Assembly (NCBI RefSeq): GCF_900090045.1
Contig: NC_041775.1
Span: 620,001 to 684,000 of the forward strand
DNA: 64,000 bases
Source of the DNA: Plasmodium malariae
Taxonomy: Eukaryota; Apicomplexa; Aconoidasida; Haemosporida; Plasmodiidae
Direction: 5' to 3'
A program made the position numbers and the translations under genes. Every line of letters starts with the position of its first letter. The first letter of the stretch is position 1. The notes under the pieces are model-generated. The model did not search any database, had not been told where the DNA came from, and saw nothing but the letters and a program-made list of their open reading frames with translations. This document shows, in pieces, positions 30,666-40,771 of this stretch.

Positions 30666-31417
30666 AATTTTGAAGGCTGAAAAATAAGACCCCTATTGTG
30701 CCCGTTTTTTGCGTAAAAATAAAATAAAATGCAATAAAATAAAAAAACAAATATGGCACAAAAGTGACACAATAATGGTACAAAATATGAAAAATACAGG
30801 TACTTTTCGATTTTTTAATTATTTTCTTTTTCGTCACGGGCACTGTATTATGTGAGAGAGGGCACATTTTTATTTAATTTAATTTATTTATTTTTTTTTT
30901 TTTTCTTGTTTCTCCTCCTTTTCACTTTTTATTTTATGCATTTTTCAACAATCATAAATTTCGTTACATCCTAGGTCACTACGACACTACGTCCCACTCC
31001 ACGACTTCTCAACTTCCCTACTCTACTTTTTTTTTTTTTTTTTGTTTGTCCTGTGCTTGTGCCGAAGTGAGTTCATTCCTTCCCCTTTCCCCTCGCTTCA
31101 AACAGTTGTGCTAATACATACGAACGCTAAGGTAAGAAGAGCCACAAAATTCATATAGAACAAAACTCAAGTATTTTTCTTTTCCCCCATTTTGCTCTAC
31201 TCTTCTTTTTTTACTCCTCTATAGGGAAATGAACATTTGAAAAGGCATAAAAGGGTACACATAGTACTCCTAAAGTGCGTGTATTATATGTGCATGTTGT
31301 ACATGTGCATATGATTGATATTGTTCCTTAGGGAGAAGCGTACTAGTAACGTGCACATGTAAATGGATTTATATGTTTTTACATGTATGTAAATAATTCC
31401 GCATCTCAACTTCCCCA

Positions 31418-32656
31418 ATGAAGTCCTTTATGTCGTTTGTCAATGCAACAGTTGACTGCGGACTAACAAACGGGGGATGTTACAGGAGTAAGCTGTTTTT
31501 TGTTGAAAGGAGGGGGAGGAAGTATATACCGTTTTATGACTCGAAAAGGGACAAAAAGAAAAAGGAAAAAGGGAAAGAAACTGAAGTAAAGGATGTGGGT
31601 ATAGCGAATAAAGTGGGTGTAGCAGACGAAGTGGGTGTAGCGGACGAAGAGGGTAAAATCAGGAAAATGAGCAAAGTGGGAAAAACTGCCGAAATAAATA
31701 GAAATAATGTATTGGAGGAAGGAGGAAAGAGAACAGGAGTAAAATCTCCATGCGAGAATTTTGTCCCTACATTATCGCCCATGAGTGGTCTAAAAATATT
31801 GTACAGCTTAAAAGAGAGTAGTAGGTACCCTATTGGAGGAAGTGGTAATAATAATGGTGAGGACCCCTTGAGTAAAAATGGGAAAATAAATCTTAGCTTA
31901 ATAATAAAAATAGATATAAAAAGAGAGTCTTTAAGAGGAATGTGTAATCTTGCACATAGTGTAGACAAGAATAAAAAAATTCTGGTTTTGGTAGATGAAG
32001 ATATTGAAATTTTAAAAAACTCTGGAGCACATTATGTAGGATTAGAATATATTAATAAAATAAAAAATGGATGGCTAGATTTTAATATATGTATAACGAA
32101 TTTTAAAAATATAAATAAAATATTACCTATTGCAAAAATATTGGGACCAAAAAAGCTTATGCCTAATATTAAATCTAATACACTTGTAGATAATATTAAA
32201 GAGACGATTATAAAAATAAAAGGTGGAAATACCATTGAATATAGAAGCGAACAAATAGACATAAATACATATGACTTATATAATAAAATATATAATTTTC
32301 AAAATGTTAATATAAATTCCATGGCACATATAATTGTACATATCGCTTCTACCGATATGCAATTTTATAATATATTAGATAATATTAAATATTTTGTAAA
32401 CCATGTTATTAAAACTAATACACATGCAAGTCATACAGAAAAGGAAACCAACTGTACATTTACATGGCCACCTATTACTTCGAAAAAAAAAAAAAAGAGT
32501 AAATTATCTTCACAAAACAGTAGTTTACTTAATAATAGTCAAGAACAACACTCCGAGTCTTTTATACTCGGGGGGTACCTAACCATCGATGGTTTTCCAA
32601 AATTTTTTCTTAAGCCACAGTCCTTGCATCCCCTCTCAGATGGATACATTCATTAG
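31418..32656 (+). CDS. Organellar ribosomal protein uL1
   Basis: A single-exon frame of 412 codons from ATG 31418. Residues 1-160 form a leader and a Lys/Gly/Val-rich region containing short repeats (VGVADEVGVADEEG). Residues about 155-345 match bacterial uL1: SLIIKIDIKRESLRGMCNLAH, VLVDEDIEILKNSGAHYVGL, the signature ILGPKKLMPNIKSNTLVDNI (uL1 has LGPRGLMPNPKxGTV), IKGGNTIEYRSEQIDIN, and a closing NINSMAHIIVHIAST segment. The bacterial-type signature and the N-terminal extension indicate a mitochondrial or apicoplast ribosome; which one cannot be told from the sequence. uL1 forms the mobile L1 stalk at the tRNA exit site. The C-terminal 60 residues are a Lys/Ser-rich extension. Confidence 0.85.
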   Translation: MKSFMSFVNATVDCGLTNGGCYRSKLFFVERRGRKYIPFYDSKRDKKKKEKGKETEVKDVGIANKVGVADEVGVADEEGKIRKMSKVGKTAEINRNNVLEEGGKRTGVKSPCENFVPTLSPMSGLKILYSLKESSRYPIGGSGNNNGEDPLSKNGKINLSLIIKIDIKRESLRGMCNLAHSVDKNKKILVLVDEDIEILKNSGAHYVGLEYINKIKNGWLDFNICITNFKNINKILPIAKILGPKKLMPNIKSNTLVDNIKETIIKIKGGNTIEYRSEQIDINTYDLYNKIYNFQNVNINSMAHIIVHIASTDMQFYNILDNIKYFVNHVIKTNTHASHTEKETNCTFTWPPITSKKKKKSKLSSQNSSLLNNSQEQHSESFILGGYLTIDGFPKFFLKPQSLHPLSDGYIH

Positions 32657-32839
32657 GGAAGCTGGTCCTCCATAAGCACAAAACATATGTTGAAAGACTA
32701 GATAGAGCGGCCATACCTATCCGTTCGCCTTACCTTTCATTATTTTTATTTTGTCCTTCAACTTTTATAGCATTACAAGTTCACGCGTTTTGCTCGTTTT
32801 TTCCGTATTGTTTTTTCATTTTGTGCACCTCTTACCATA

Positions 32840-32985
32840 TTTTATTTTATTTTTTTAACTTTTTTTTAATTTTTTTTAACTTTTTTTTAATTTTTTTTAA
32901 CTTTTTTTTAATTTTTTTTAACTTTTTTTTAATTTTTTTTAACTTTTTTTTAATTTTTTTTAATTTTTTTTTAATTTTTTTTTTT
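32840..32985. repeat. T-rich AACTTTTTTTTAATTTTTTTT array
   Basis: About seven copies of a 21-22 bp unit alternating TTAAC, T8, AATT and T7 just downstream of the uL1 gene. Antisense frames give a false KKLKKIKK protein. Confidence 0.85.
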
Positions 32986-33369
32986 TTTTCTCCCCCATTA
33001 CTTTGCTTCTTTCCCCTCTGCATTAAGACACTCAACTGTGTGTTCGTCTACTTCGTACATAAGTGTCCCTTAAACAAGCCCATATAGACAATTTTTTTTT
33101 TTTTTTTTTAAATGTAAGCAAATGAATTAGTAATTCTTTTTTCGTTTTGTTTTTAAAATAATTAGGGAAAAAATAATAAAAAAAAAAAAAAAGAAAAAAA
33201 AAAGAAAGAACAGGGGTAAAAATATGCACTCATTACAGTAAGTGCAAAATGATACTCAAAAAAGATAAATATAATAAAAAAAAATAAGATGAATGGTGAA
33301 TAGCCTAAAAAATGAGAGATAACAAAGTAAACGAAAACTAACGGCAAAGATAACAGTAAAAATAAAAAA

Positions 33370-33605
33370 ATTAAATTAAAATTAAAACTGAAGCTGAAAC
33401 TGAAACTGAAGCTGAAACTGAAGCTGGAGCTGAAGCTGAAAATGAAGCTGAAGCTGAAACTGAAGCTGAAACTGAAAATGAAGCTGAAACTGAAGCTGAA
33501 GCTGAAAATGAAGCTGAAGCTGAAACTGAAGCTGAAGCTGAAACTGAAGCTGAAGCTGAAACTGAAGCTGAAACTGAAACTAAAACTAAAACTAAAACTA
33601 AAACT
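33370..33605. repeat. GAAGCT/GAAACT hexamer array
   Basis: About 38 hexamers, mainly GAAGCT and GAAACT with some GAAAAT and AAAACT, arranged in higher-order blocks. It reads as a KLKLKL protein on the plus strand and as SFSFSF on the minus strand. It may lie in the last intron or the C-terminus of the small minus-strand gene described next. Confidence 0.9.
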
Positions 33606-33770
33606 AAAAATACTTTCGTATCTGTATTTGGCCCGCTTCACATCAATGATCTTCAATTTTTTTTTTTTTTTCTTTAACTCTTCACTTCTAACTTTTCCCA
33701 TTTTACAATATTTAAAAACAACTGTGCATTTGTCGGATGGTACTACACTACCTCTACCTTTCACTCTTCC

Positions 33771-34231
33771 TCATTCCAAACACTGTGATAAGCAATCATA
33801 TTTTGTAACTGCTCGTATTCTACATATCATGCGTAAGGCATATAACATGTATCATATAGCACACGTCACACGACACACAGAACAAACTTTTTGAAATAAA
33901 AAAACAAGTACAACAAATCGCATGTAATGGAAACCCAAATTATAGACGGGGTTCACTATTAAAAAAAAAAAAAAAAAAGGTAAAATAAAGACAGATACAC
34001 GCACACGAGGACACATGGGAAGGATGCGTATTTGCACCATTGCAAATATACATACATATGCGCATATGTGCACATGCATATATAGACTTTTATATACCTC
34101 TATTTATGTAACAAAAAAAAGACCTTCTCCACCGCTCACCTTGTAATGATTTGAAAAATAGTGCGCAGAAGATGGGTATGCCTACAACGAGTAAAAGGAT
34201 CTAGAGCTTTAAAGAATAACACCATGTTCAT
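33771..34231 (-). CDS. Candidate small spliced gene downstream of CDC48 (uncertain 3' end)
   Basis: Exon 1 (34231-34140) encodes MNMVLFFKALDPFTRCRHTH then LLRTIFQIIT and ends at a strong donor (AAG/GTGAGC), phase 2. It starts 166 bp after the CDC48 stop. A phase-compatible second exon (33819-33771) adds IRAVTKYDCLSQCLE and ends at TGA. In the same frame after that TGA the sequence stays open and looks more coding than before it (GRVKGRGSVVPSDKCTVVFK then YCKMGKVRSEELK, to about 33615). A different acceptor (after 33766) would also join in phase and skip the TGA. The product would be small, basic and cysteine-containing, perhaps organellar, family unknown. The existence of a gene is more likely than any one model. 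Confidence 0.35.
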
Positions 34232-34396
34232 CACTCGTCCACCGCATTTTTTAGCTCATCGATCAAGCAAGCCTACAGTATTCTACTACTACACATTCAT
34301 CTATATGGTTGTATTCCAGTACACACTGCATGTAGAAGTGATGTCATTGTGCCTTGTTCCCCGCGCAGACGAACTGATCATCTACTTGTACCCGTG

Positions 34397-37300
34397 CTAC
34401 GAAAAATTTTGCAAAGAAAGCTTCTCCTTAAACTTCTCATACTTTAACACATCCTCAGGTTGAATAGATATTCGCGCATTTTTAAAAGCCAAATCGAAAT
34501 GCTTTTTCGAAAGCGTAGGCACCGGATCATATGCAGGATCCACTTCTATATGGTTGGTTTTTTTTTTTTGTTCTTTTTTTCTAATATTAAGTAAATGAAT
34601 AGTTTCTTTAATAGCTTCATTGACTGCGCTCTGACATAAGTTTGTAATATCCGCACCTGAAAATCCTTCCGTTCTTTTTGCCATATCCTGTATGTCTACA
34701 TCTTTATTTAAAGGTGTGTTTTTAAGAATGGCTTTGAATATACTACATCTACTTCTAAAATCTGGTAAGGATATATATATCAACTTGTCTAATCTCCCTG
34801 GTCTTGTTAATGCTCTATCTAAAATATCAGGTCGATTTGTAGCTGCAATAATAAATATTGTTTTCTTTTCATTTATACCGTCAATTTCGGTCAGTATTTG
34901 ATTAATTACTCTATCACTTGCATCATTATTATTATTACTATTCCTTTCTTTTGCTAATGAATCTATTTCATCAAAAAAAATAATGCAAGGTGATGCTGCA
35001 CGAGCTTTATCAAATAAATCTCTTACATTCGCTTCAGACTCACCAAACCACATAGTTAATAATTCTGGTCCTTTTACAGATATAAAATTAGCATTACATT
35101 CATTTGCAATGGCCTTAGCTAATAGTGTCTTACCACACCCAGGAGGGCCATACAATAATATTCCTTTATTATAATTTGAATTAAATTTATTATATAAGTG
35201 TTTGTATTCTAAAGGGTATAAAATAGTTTCCTTTAGTTGTTCTTTGACTTCATGCATACCTCCAATGTCATTCCATGTAACTGTTGGTATTTGTACTTGT
35301 CTTTCTCTTAACGAGCTTGGGTTACATATGTTTAGAGCATGCTGGAAATGCTTTGCTTTGATGGTCAGTTTGTTTAAGATATATGACGGAATCTTCTTCG
35401 TCCGTCTGTCCAGTTTTTCACCGCCAACACGATCAGCTACTCCGCTCAAGTTATCGCTTCTACTCCCCACGTTACCGCTTCTACTCCCCACGTTATCGCT
35501 TCTACTCCCCACGTTATCGCTTCTTCCACTAGTGCTGTCGCTTCTATCCTTCCCATCCTTCAGATCTAACTTCCCTCTACCTTTTCCATAGAATCTAAAA
35601 AAATTTTTTAATTGATTGTTCGAACCTTCTTTATGTTGTGAGGCATCTGATGAGATATTAGAAGCCTCTTCATCTCCAGCTTTTTTAGGATCAATACTTA
35701 TTTTCATAAATTCAATAAAATCTTCTTCATCTAAATCTAGGAAATGTACATGCTCCTTTATACACTGGATGGCTGCTTCGAAACATAGTTGAGCAAGATC
35801 TGCACCGACATATCCATGGCATTCTTTTGCAATTTTTCTTAAATTTACATCAGGGTCTAGTTTCATCTTTTTAGTTTTAGTTAATAAAATTTCGTATCTT
35901 CCTTGTTCATCTGGAACTGGAATTTCAATTTCTCTATCAAATCTTCCAAATCGTCTTAAAGCAGGATCAATAGCATTAGGTCTATTAGTAGCAGCAAGAA
36001 CTAGAACATTATTATTTTTTTTTAATCCATCCATAAGAGTTAGTAACTGGGATACAACTCTTTTTTCTAATTCAATGTTACTTTTACTTCTTTTATTAGC
36101 AATGGAATCAATTTCATCAATAAAGATAATACATGGTGTTTTTTCGCTAGCTTTTTTAAAAATTTTTCTTAATTTTTGTTCTGACTCCCCAATATGTTTA
36201 GACATTATCTCTGGACCATTTATAATATAACAGTATGCATTACTTTCATTAGCAATAGCCTTAGCAATGGATGTTTTTCCTGTACCTGGTATTCCATGCA
36301 TTAGTACCCCCTTTGGTGCTGATATACCAATACTCATAAAAATTTCTGGGTATTTTAAAGGTAGTTCTATTAATTCTCTAATTTTATTTAATTGTTTCTT
36401 CATACCACCTAAATCTTCATATGTAATATCATCATTATGTTCTTCATAGTCTTCTCTATTTAAATATTCCTCTGATAAAGTAATTTCCGAGTTTTCACTC
36501 ATACATCCATATACCTCATTATTATTATCACTCTCTTCTGTTATAATTTTTAGTATCTTAAATTCTATTTTTTTATTTTTATAATTAATATATATATTTG
36601 AATTTACATTCAATGGCTTGTAACTATTTTTTAAATAAGCATTAAGAACATCTTTCTGTATCTCACTTTTATTCAAATTTCCTACAGTATCACTGAATGG
36701 ACTTATAACAACATTTCTTATTTTCTTTACATTCAAAAATGGATGTATTTTTATTATATCATTATGCATTAGTCTTAAATTCTTTTTCATTGCAAAAGAT
36801 ATTACAACATAATGTTTTTTTAAATTTTTGTCTACTTTAGCTATTCCTAACATCTCTTTCTTTTTCTTTCCTTTTAATAATACTGTAAATCCATCACTTA
36901 TATTTAATTCATCCATTTTTTCTTTACTCATATATATTTCAAAATTATCCGCATTCTCATCTATATTTCCAACAAGGCAGTACGATGGAAATTTACCACT
37001 ATCTAATGCTTTCAACAGGAAATTCGTTTCCTTATCACTTTCATTGTTTTTATTTTCCTTCTCTTTTCTTCTCTCGTTTTGACTCTCCCCTTCGCCATTT
37101 CTATCCCACTTCTTTCCCCAGTCATTTCCATTATCAGCATCATTATGGTTATCACTATGGTTATCACTATGGTTATCACTACAGTTATCACTATGGTTAT
37201 CACTACAGTTATCACTACAATTATCACTATAGTTATCACTACAGTTATCACTATAGTTATCATTATGATTATTACCTTTTCTGTCTTGCATAACTTCGAT

Positions 37301-38110
37301 GTCCTTTCCAGTGTGTATCTCTTTAGTCTTATCGCTCTTCAAAAAATTTTTTTTTTTTTCTTGAGGGGTCCAAAATTTACCTATAAGAGTATTGAGGATG
37401 TTGCTCCAGACAACTCCCTTTCTCCCAACACGATTGTCGTCACGGCTACCATGATAACTACGGTCGACATTGCTAGCATTGCTAATATCGTTAGCACTTA
37501 CTCCACGTTTCGAATCTGCATTGCAGCTACGCACATTCATGCATTTCACATCAGAAGAAACTTCGCTTGAATGTCCAGATCGGAGGGTATTCCTCATCCT
37601 CTCTTTCGAAATAAGTTTAGCTCCTTGGTTTTCCTCTTCAGAAATACCTCCTCTTTTCTCACAATACGCAATATTGTTTCCACGCGACTTTTCATTATTG
37701 GAGTTATACGGCTTATCGCTATGGTTGCTATGGTTTCCATTAGCATTGTTAAAGTCCTTGCTACCATTGAAAGCACTGCTTCCTGGAACAAACTTCTTAT
37801 CTGCATCAACTTTGTTTCTCTTTTCATTAGCTAAACTTTTACTAATCGATGAACCGATTGATGCTAACGTGTTTCTGTTTCTTCTTGGTCTTAAAAGTGT
37901 TTGACCTGATCTACCTTTACAAAGAAACGAACTATTTTTGTTATTCGTATACCAGTAATTATTCTTTTCAATTAAAACATGATTGCTTCTTTTTAATGAT
38001 ATTTCGAGTGAACACTGTACAACAAAAATAAGGAGTATTAATGTATAGTAGTAGCATGGTATATATTCCCTGAAAAAAAAGAAGGGATGACTTATTTTTC
38101 GGACTACCAT
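34397..38110 (-). CDS. CDC48: CDC48/p97-type AAA+ ATPase, probably apicoplast-targeted
   Basis: One exon of 1237 codons. It opens with a hydrophobic stretch (YTLILLIFVVQCSLE, about residues 22-36) suited to a signal peptide, followed by a long Lys/Asn/Arg-rich region like an apicoplast transit peptide; cytosolic CDC48 lacks this and is about 800 residues. A CDC48 N-domain-like region spans about 370-560. D1 ATPase: Walker A GIPGTGKTS near 605, Walker B IIFIDEID near 663, RRFGRFDRE arginine-finger region. D2: Walker A GPPGCGKTL near 990, Walker B IIFFDEID near 1045, LTRPGRLDK. Low-complexity inserts are a Ser/Asp/Asn repeat (about 278-326) and DNVGSRS repeats between D1 and D2. Apicoplast CDC48 is thought to drive protein import through the second outermost membrane by an ERAD-like system. 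Function is by family; targeting is inferred. Confidence 0.93.
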   Translation of the reverse strand: MVVRKISHPFFFFREYIPCYYYTLILLIFVVQCSLEISLKRSNHVLIEKNNYWYTNNKNSSFLCKGRSGQTLLRPRRNRNTLASIGSSISKSLANEKRNKVDADKKFVPGSSAFNGSKDFNNANGNHSNHSDKPYNSNNEKSRGNNIAYCEKRGGISEEENQGAKLISKERMRNTLRSGHSSEVSSDVKCMNVRSCNADSKRGVSANDISNASNVDRSYHGSRDDNRVGRKGVVWSNILNTLIGKFWTPQEKKKNFLKSDKTKEIHTGKDIEVMQDRKGNNHNDNYSDNCSDNYSDNCSDNCSDNHSDNCSDNHSDNHSDNHNDADNGNDWGKKWDRNGEGESQNERRKEKENKNNESDKETNFLLKALDSGKFPSYCLVGNIDENADNFEIYMSKEKMDELNISDGFTVLLKGKKKKEMLGIAKVDKNLKKHYVVISFAMKKNLRLMHNDIIKIHPFLNVKKIRNVVISPFSDTVGNLNKSEIQKDVLNAYLKNSYKPLNVNSNIYINYKNKKIEFKILKIITEESDNNNEVYGCMSENSEITLSEEYLNREDYEEHNDDITYEDLGGMKKQLNKIRELIELPLKYPEIFMSIGISAPKGVLMHGIPGTGKTSIAKAIANESNAYCYIINGPEIMSKHIGESEQKLRKIFKKASEKTPCIIFIDEIDSIANKRSKSNIELEKRVVSQLLTLMDGLKKNNNVLVLAATNRPNAIDPALRRFGRFDREIEIPVPDEQGRYEILLTKTKKMKLDPDVNLRKIAKECHGYVGADLAQLCFEAAIQCIKEHVHFLDLDEEDFIEFMKISIDPKKAGDEEASNISSDASQHKEGSNNQLKNFFRFYGKGRGKLDLKDGKDRSDSTSGRSDNVGSRSDNVGSRSGNVGSRSDNLSGVADRVGGEKLDRRTKKIPSYILNKLTIKAKHFQHALNICNPSSLRERQVQIPTVTWNDIGGMHEVKEQLKETILYPLEYKHLYNKFNSNYNKGILLYGPPGCGKTLLAKAIANECNANFISVKGPELLTMWFGESEANVRDLFDKARAASPCIIFFDEIDSLAKERNSNNNNDASDRVINQILTEIDGINEKKTIFIIAATNRPDILDRALTRPGRLDKLIYISLPDFRSRCSIFKAILKNTPLNKDVDIQDMAKRTEGFSGADITNLCQSAVNEAIKETIHLLNIRKKEQKKKTNHIEVDPAYDPVPTLSKKHFDLAFKNARISIQPEDVLKYEKFKEKLSLQNFS

Positions 38111-38199
38111 TCTTCTATTTACATCTTCAGTGTGTTTTTATTTAAAAAAAAAAGGTGGGGCTTATATTCCGTTGATATGTTGTGTATACATACGCTCAT

Positions 38200-38533
38200 A
38201 CGTACACATGAACATACATACACATGAACTTACATACACATGAACTTATATACACATGAACTTACATACACATGAACTTATATACACATGAACTTATATA
38301 CACATGAACTTATATACACATGAACTTATATACACATGAACTTATATACACATGAACTTATATACACATGAACTTATATACACATGAACTTATATACACA
38401 TGAACTTTATATACACATGAACTTATATACACATGAACTTATATACACATGAACTTATATACACATGAACTTATATACACATGAACTTATATACACATGA
38501 ACTTATATACACATGAACATATATACACATGAA
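38200..38533. repeat. 16-bp minisatellite upstream of CDC48
   Basis: About 20 almost perfect copies of ACACATGAACTTATAT with ACTTACAT and ACATACAT variants at the edges and one unit with an extra T near 38408. It begins within 100 bp of the CDC48 start codon, thus within its 5' leader or promoter. Confidence 0.95.
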
Positions 38534-39983
38534 ATATGAACAACTGCTTTCATATAGCACTACGTAGTAATCTACTAATGAATATCATGAGCCCTAGCAA
38601 AGTATACTTATAATACACCATGCATTATATGGTATGCAAACAAGTACAAACGACACTTGCAAGAATGTATATACATGCTTATGCAAACATATACCTATAT
38701 ATATTTAAGCGTGCATACGCAAACATAAGCAAACATATACATATGCATATTTATATACATATTTTTATACATTTACTTATATGGGGATATATTGAATGTC
38801 AAATACTCAAAAAAAAAAAAAAATGCAATATAAAAATGTACCACAAAAATGTATATTTACTCACCCATATATATATATATATATAGATATATATATATGT
38901 ATTTATATACGTATTCATATACGTACATATATGTATACACATACTTTTGTATCTTTGTAACGTGTACTACATGTTCAGCCCCTCCCTTCGGCATAATCAA
39001 AAGGCAGTTCAAAATTTCATAAAAGTTTACACATGTAAATATGCCTGAACAAGCAAGGTTATATCAAAATTTTTTAAAAAACTAATTTACTTTTTTCTTT
39101 CATGTTCAGGCAAAACTAGTGCCTCATTTTTTTAATTTTTCATCAAACGGGGTAGGATTTTATTTTTGACGTGGGGGCATAACATAATACATAGGTAAGT
39201 AACACGCCTACATATATGTATATATATGTATATATGTATACATATGTATGAATGTATATATGCATATACCTACATATGCTTGTTTTAATATCGCGCGAGG
39301 AAGCAGGTACATATATAGATATACATGTATGAATAAATTTGAACTCGTGCCTATATATGCATCATCATAAGAGCATGGAACCTATTAATTTTAAATTAAG
39401 CTTTTTTTTTTTTTTTTACTTTTTTTCCTTTTTTTTTTATTGCTCATTTTATTATTTTATTTATCAACTTTTATCATTTTTTATTTTTTTTTTTATTTCC
39501 CCAAATCGCATTCGTGCCGCATAAAAAACACGTACATATTGGGAGACTTTGCACAAATATCGTCGTAAATATATGTAGGTGCAATACAAGTTGGAGTTAC
39601 AATAAAGAATTTATTTTATTTTCCTTCATTGAATGAACATGTAACTCTTTTTATTCGTATGCTACATGAGTGGTTACAATACTGTAAACATAGCTGCTTG
39701 GAAAAATAGTAAAGAGTAGGAGTTATTCCATATAGTATTTCATTATCCTTCTCTCCCCCCTTTTTTTTTTTTTTCCTTTCCATTTTCATTTCCATTTTCC
39801 ATTTTTTTTTTTTTTCTCTTATTTCCTCTACTTTTCGCTCTAGATTAAAGATTAAAAATAAGTTTTAATTACTTTTGTTCATGAAAGATCATGGTCAAAT
39901 GAAATAGTTTAATTTTTTTTTTTTATGACGGTGAGAATTAAGGAACTGGAAAAAAAAATTTTAATAAAATAATCAAACATGGA

Positions 39984-40021
<38 letters not shown>

Positions 40022-40114
40022 CATGTACACATATGCATGCACATATGTTCAATATTTAAACTTGGTATATATATCCACAATTTCACAATTAATTAAAAAC
40101 AAAACACCGGAAAC
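38534..40114. other. Intergenic region with inverted TGCCTGAACA motif pair
   Basis: About 1.6 kb, mostly TA and T tracts. The notable element is an inverted pair of TGCCTGAACA and TGTTCAGGCA at 39042-39112 (listed separately). No coding region or RNA gene is supported. Confidence 0.5.
39042..39112. promoter_or_regulatory. Inverted repeat of the TGTTCAGGC motif
   Basis: TGCCTGAACA at 39042-39051 and TGTTCAGGCA at 39103-39112 form a perfect 10-bp inverted repeat around a 51-bp AT-rich spacer. The left copy extends into AAGCAAGGTTA, matching the reverse complement of 6787-6804. It is 0.9-1.0 kb upstream of the CDC48 start. Confidence 0.4.
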
Positions 40115-40438
40115 ATGAATTACTTAAAAAAGTATGTGGCAAAAATGGATAAAAAAAATACATACATATAATGATATATGTATATATATGTATGTATATG
40201 TATGTATATGTATGTATATGTATGTATATGTATGTATATGTACGTATATGTATATGTATTGTATGTATATACATATAAATCACTTTTTGTTGTTATGAAT
40301 TTGAAAAGAACGGAAAAAATTGGCACAAAACCTGTCGTCCACTACTCGTTTGCTGTGCGTTTTACGTCACATTATTACGAGCACTATTTAATTAAAAATA
40401 GCCTTAATAACTTTTTACTTTTCGTGTATACAACATAG
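40115..40438 (+). CDS. Candidate small gene (2 exons, 48 aa)
   Basis: Exon 1 is 40115-40131 (ATG plus five residues; donor GTATGT) and exon 2 is 40309-40438; phases agree and the total of 147 nt gives 48 residues. The second exon reads KTEKIGTKPVVHYSFAVRFT then SHYYEHYLIKNS and a hydrophobic end. Its codon use is clearly less AT-biased than the TATG-repeat intron before it. An alternative is an unspliced 47-codon frame from ATG 40295. The product resembles small mitochondrial proteins in size but no family is recognised. It is convergent with the membrane-protein gene at 40772. Confidence 0.33.
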
Positions 40439-40771
40439 ACATCCAGAGTATGTACTATGTTTCTTCTTTATATATAACAATTACTTAATCTTCAAATAGT
40501 GAAGACGTAATGTAAATGCTGTTTGATATATTTTTTTTATTTTTTTGTTATCAAAAAAAAATATGCATTTCTTCCATTTGCTCTTCCTCCTCTTCTTCCC
40601 TTGGGTCCATGCGGAGCTCAACTAAACAAATCCTCGGGATAAAATTAAGATCAATCTAATATGATTCATTTCGAGCGCCCTTATATGTGTTTTACTCCCA
40701 GTTACTCAACTTATACTTATTCGTAATTTCTCCCCCTGTTAGAATTGTTCATACATTTATTCTACTAAGCA

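Noticed and set aside
30000..30687. Plus-strand frames rich in FSHLHYPFKC
   Set aside because: They are translations of the 30-31 bp minisatellite and the antisense of Use1.
31418..32656. Cytosolic ribosomal protein uL1 (L10a type)
   Set aside because: The ILGPKKLMPN signature, leader and length fit the bacterial/organellar type.
33162..33894. KLKLKL and SFSFSF frames on either strand
   Set aside because: They are translations of the GAAGCT/GAAACT hexamer array. Only the non-repetitive flank on the minus strand is coding-like.
38200..38533. CRISPR-like array
   Set aside because: Units are directly adjacent without spacers, and the genome is eukaryotic; this is a minisatellite.
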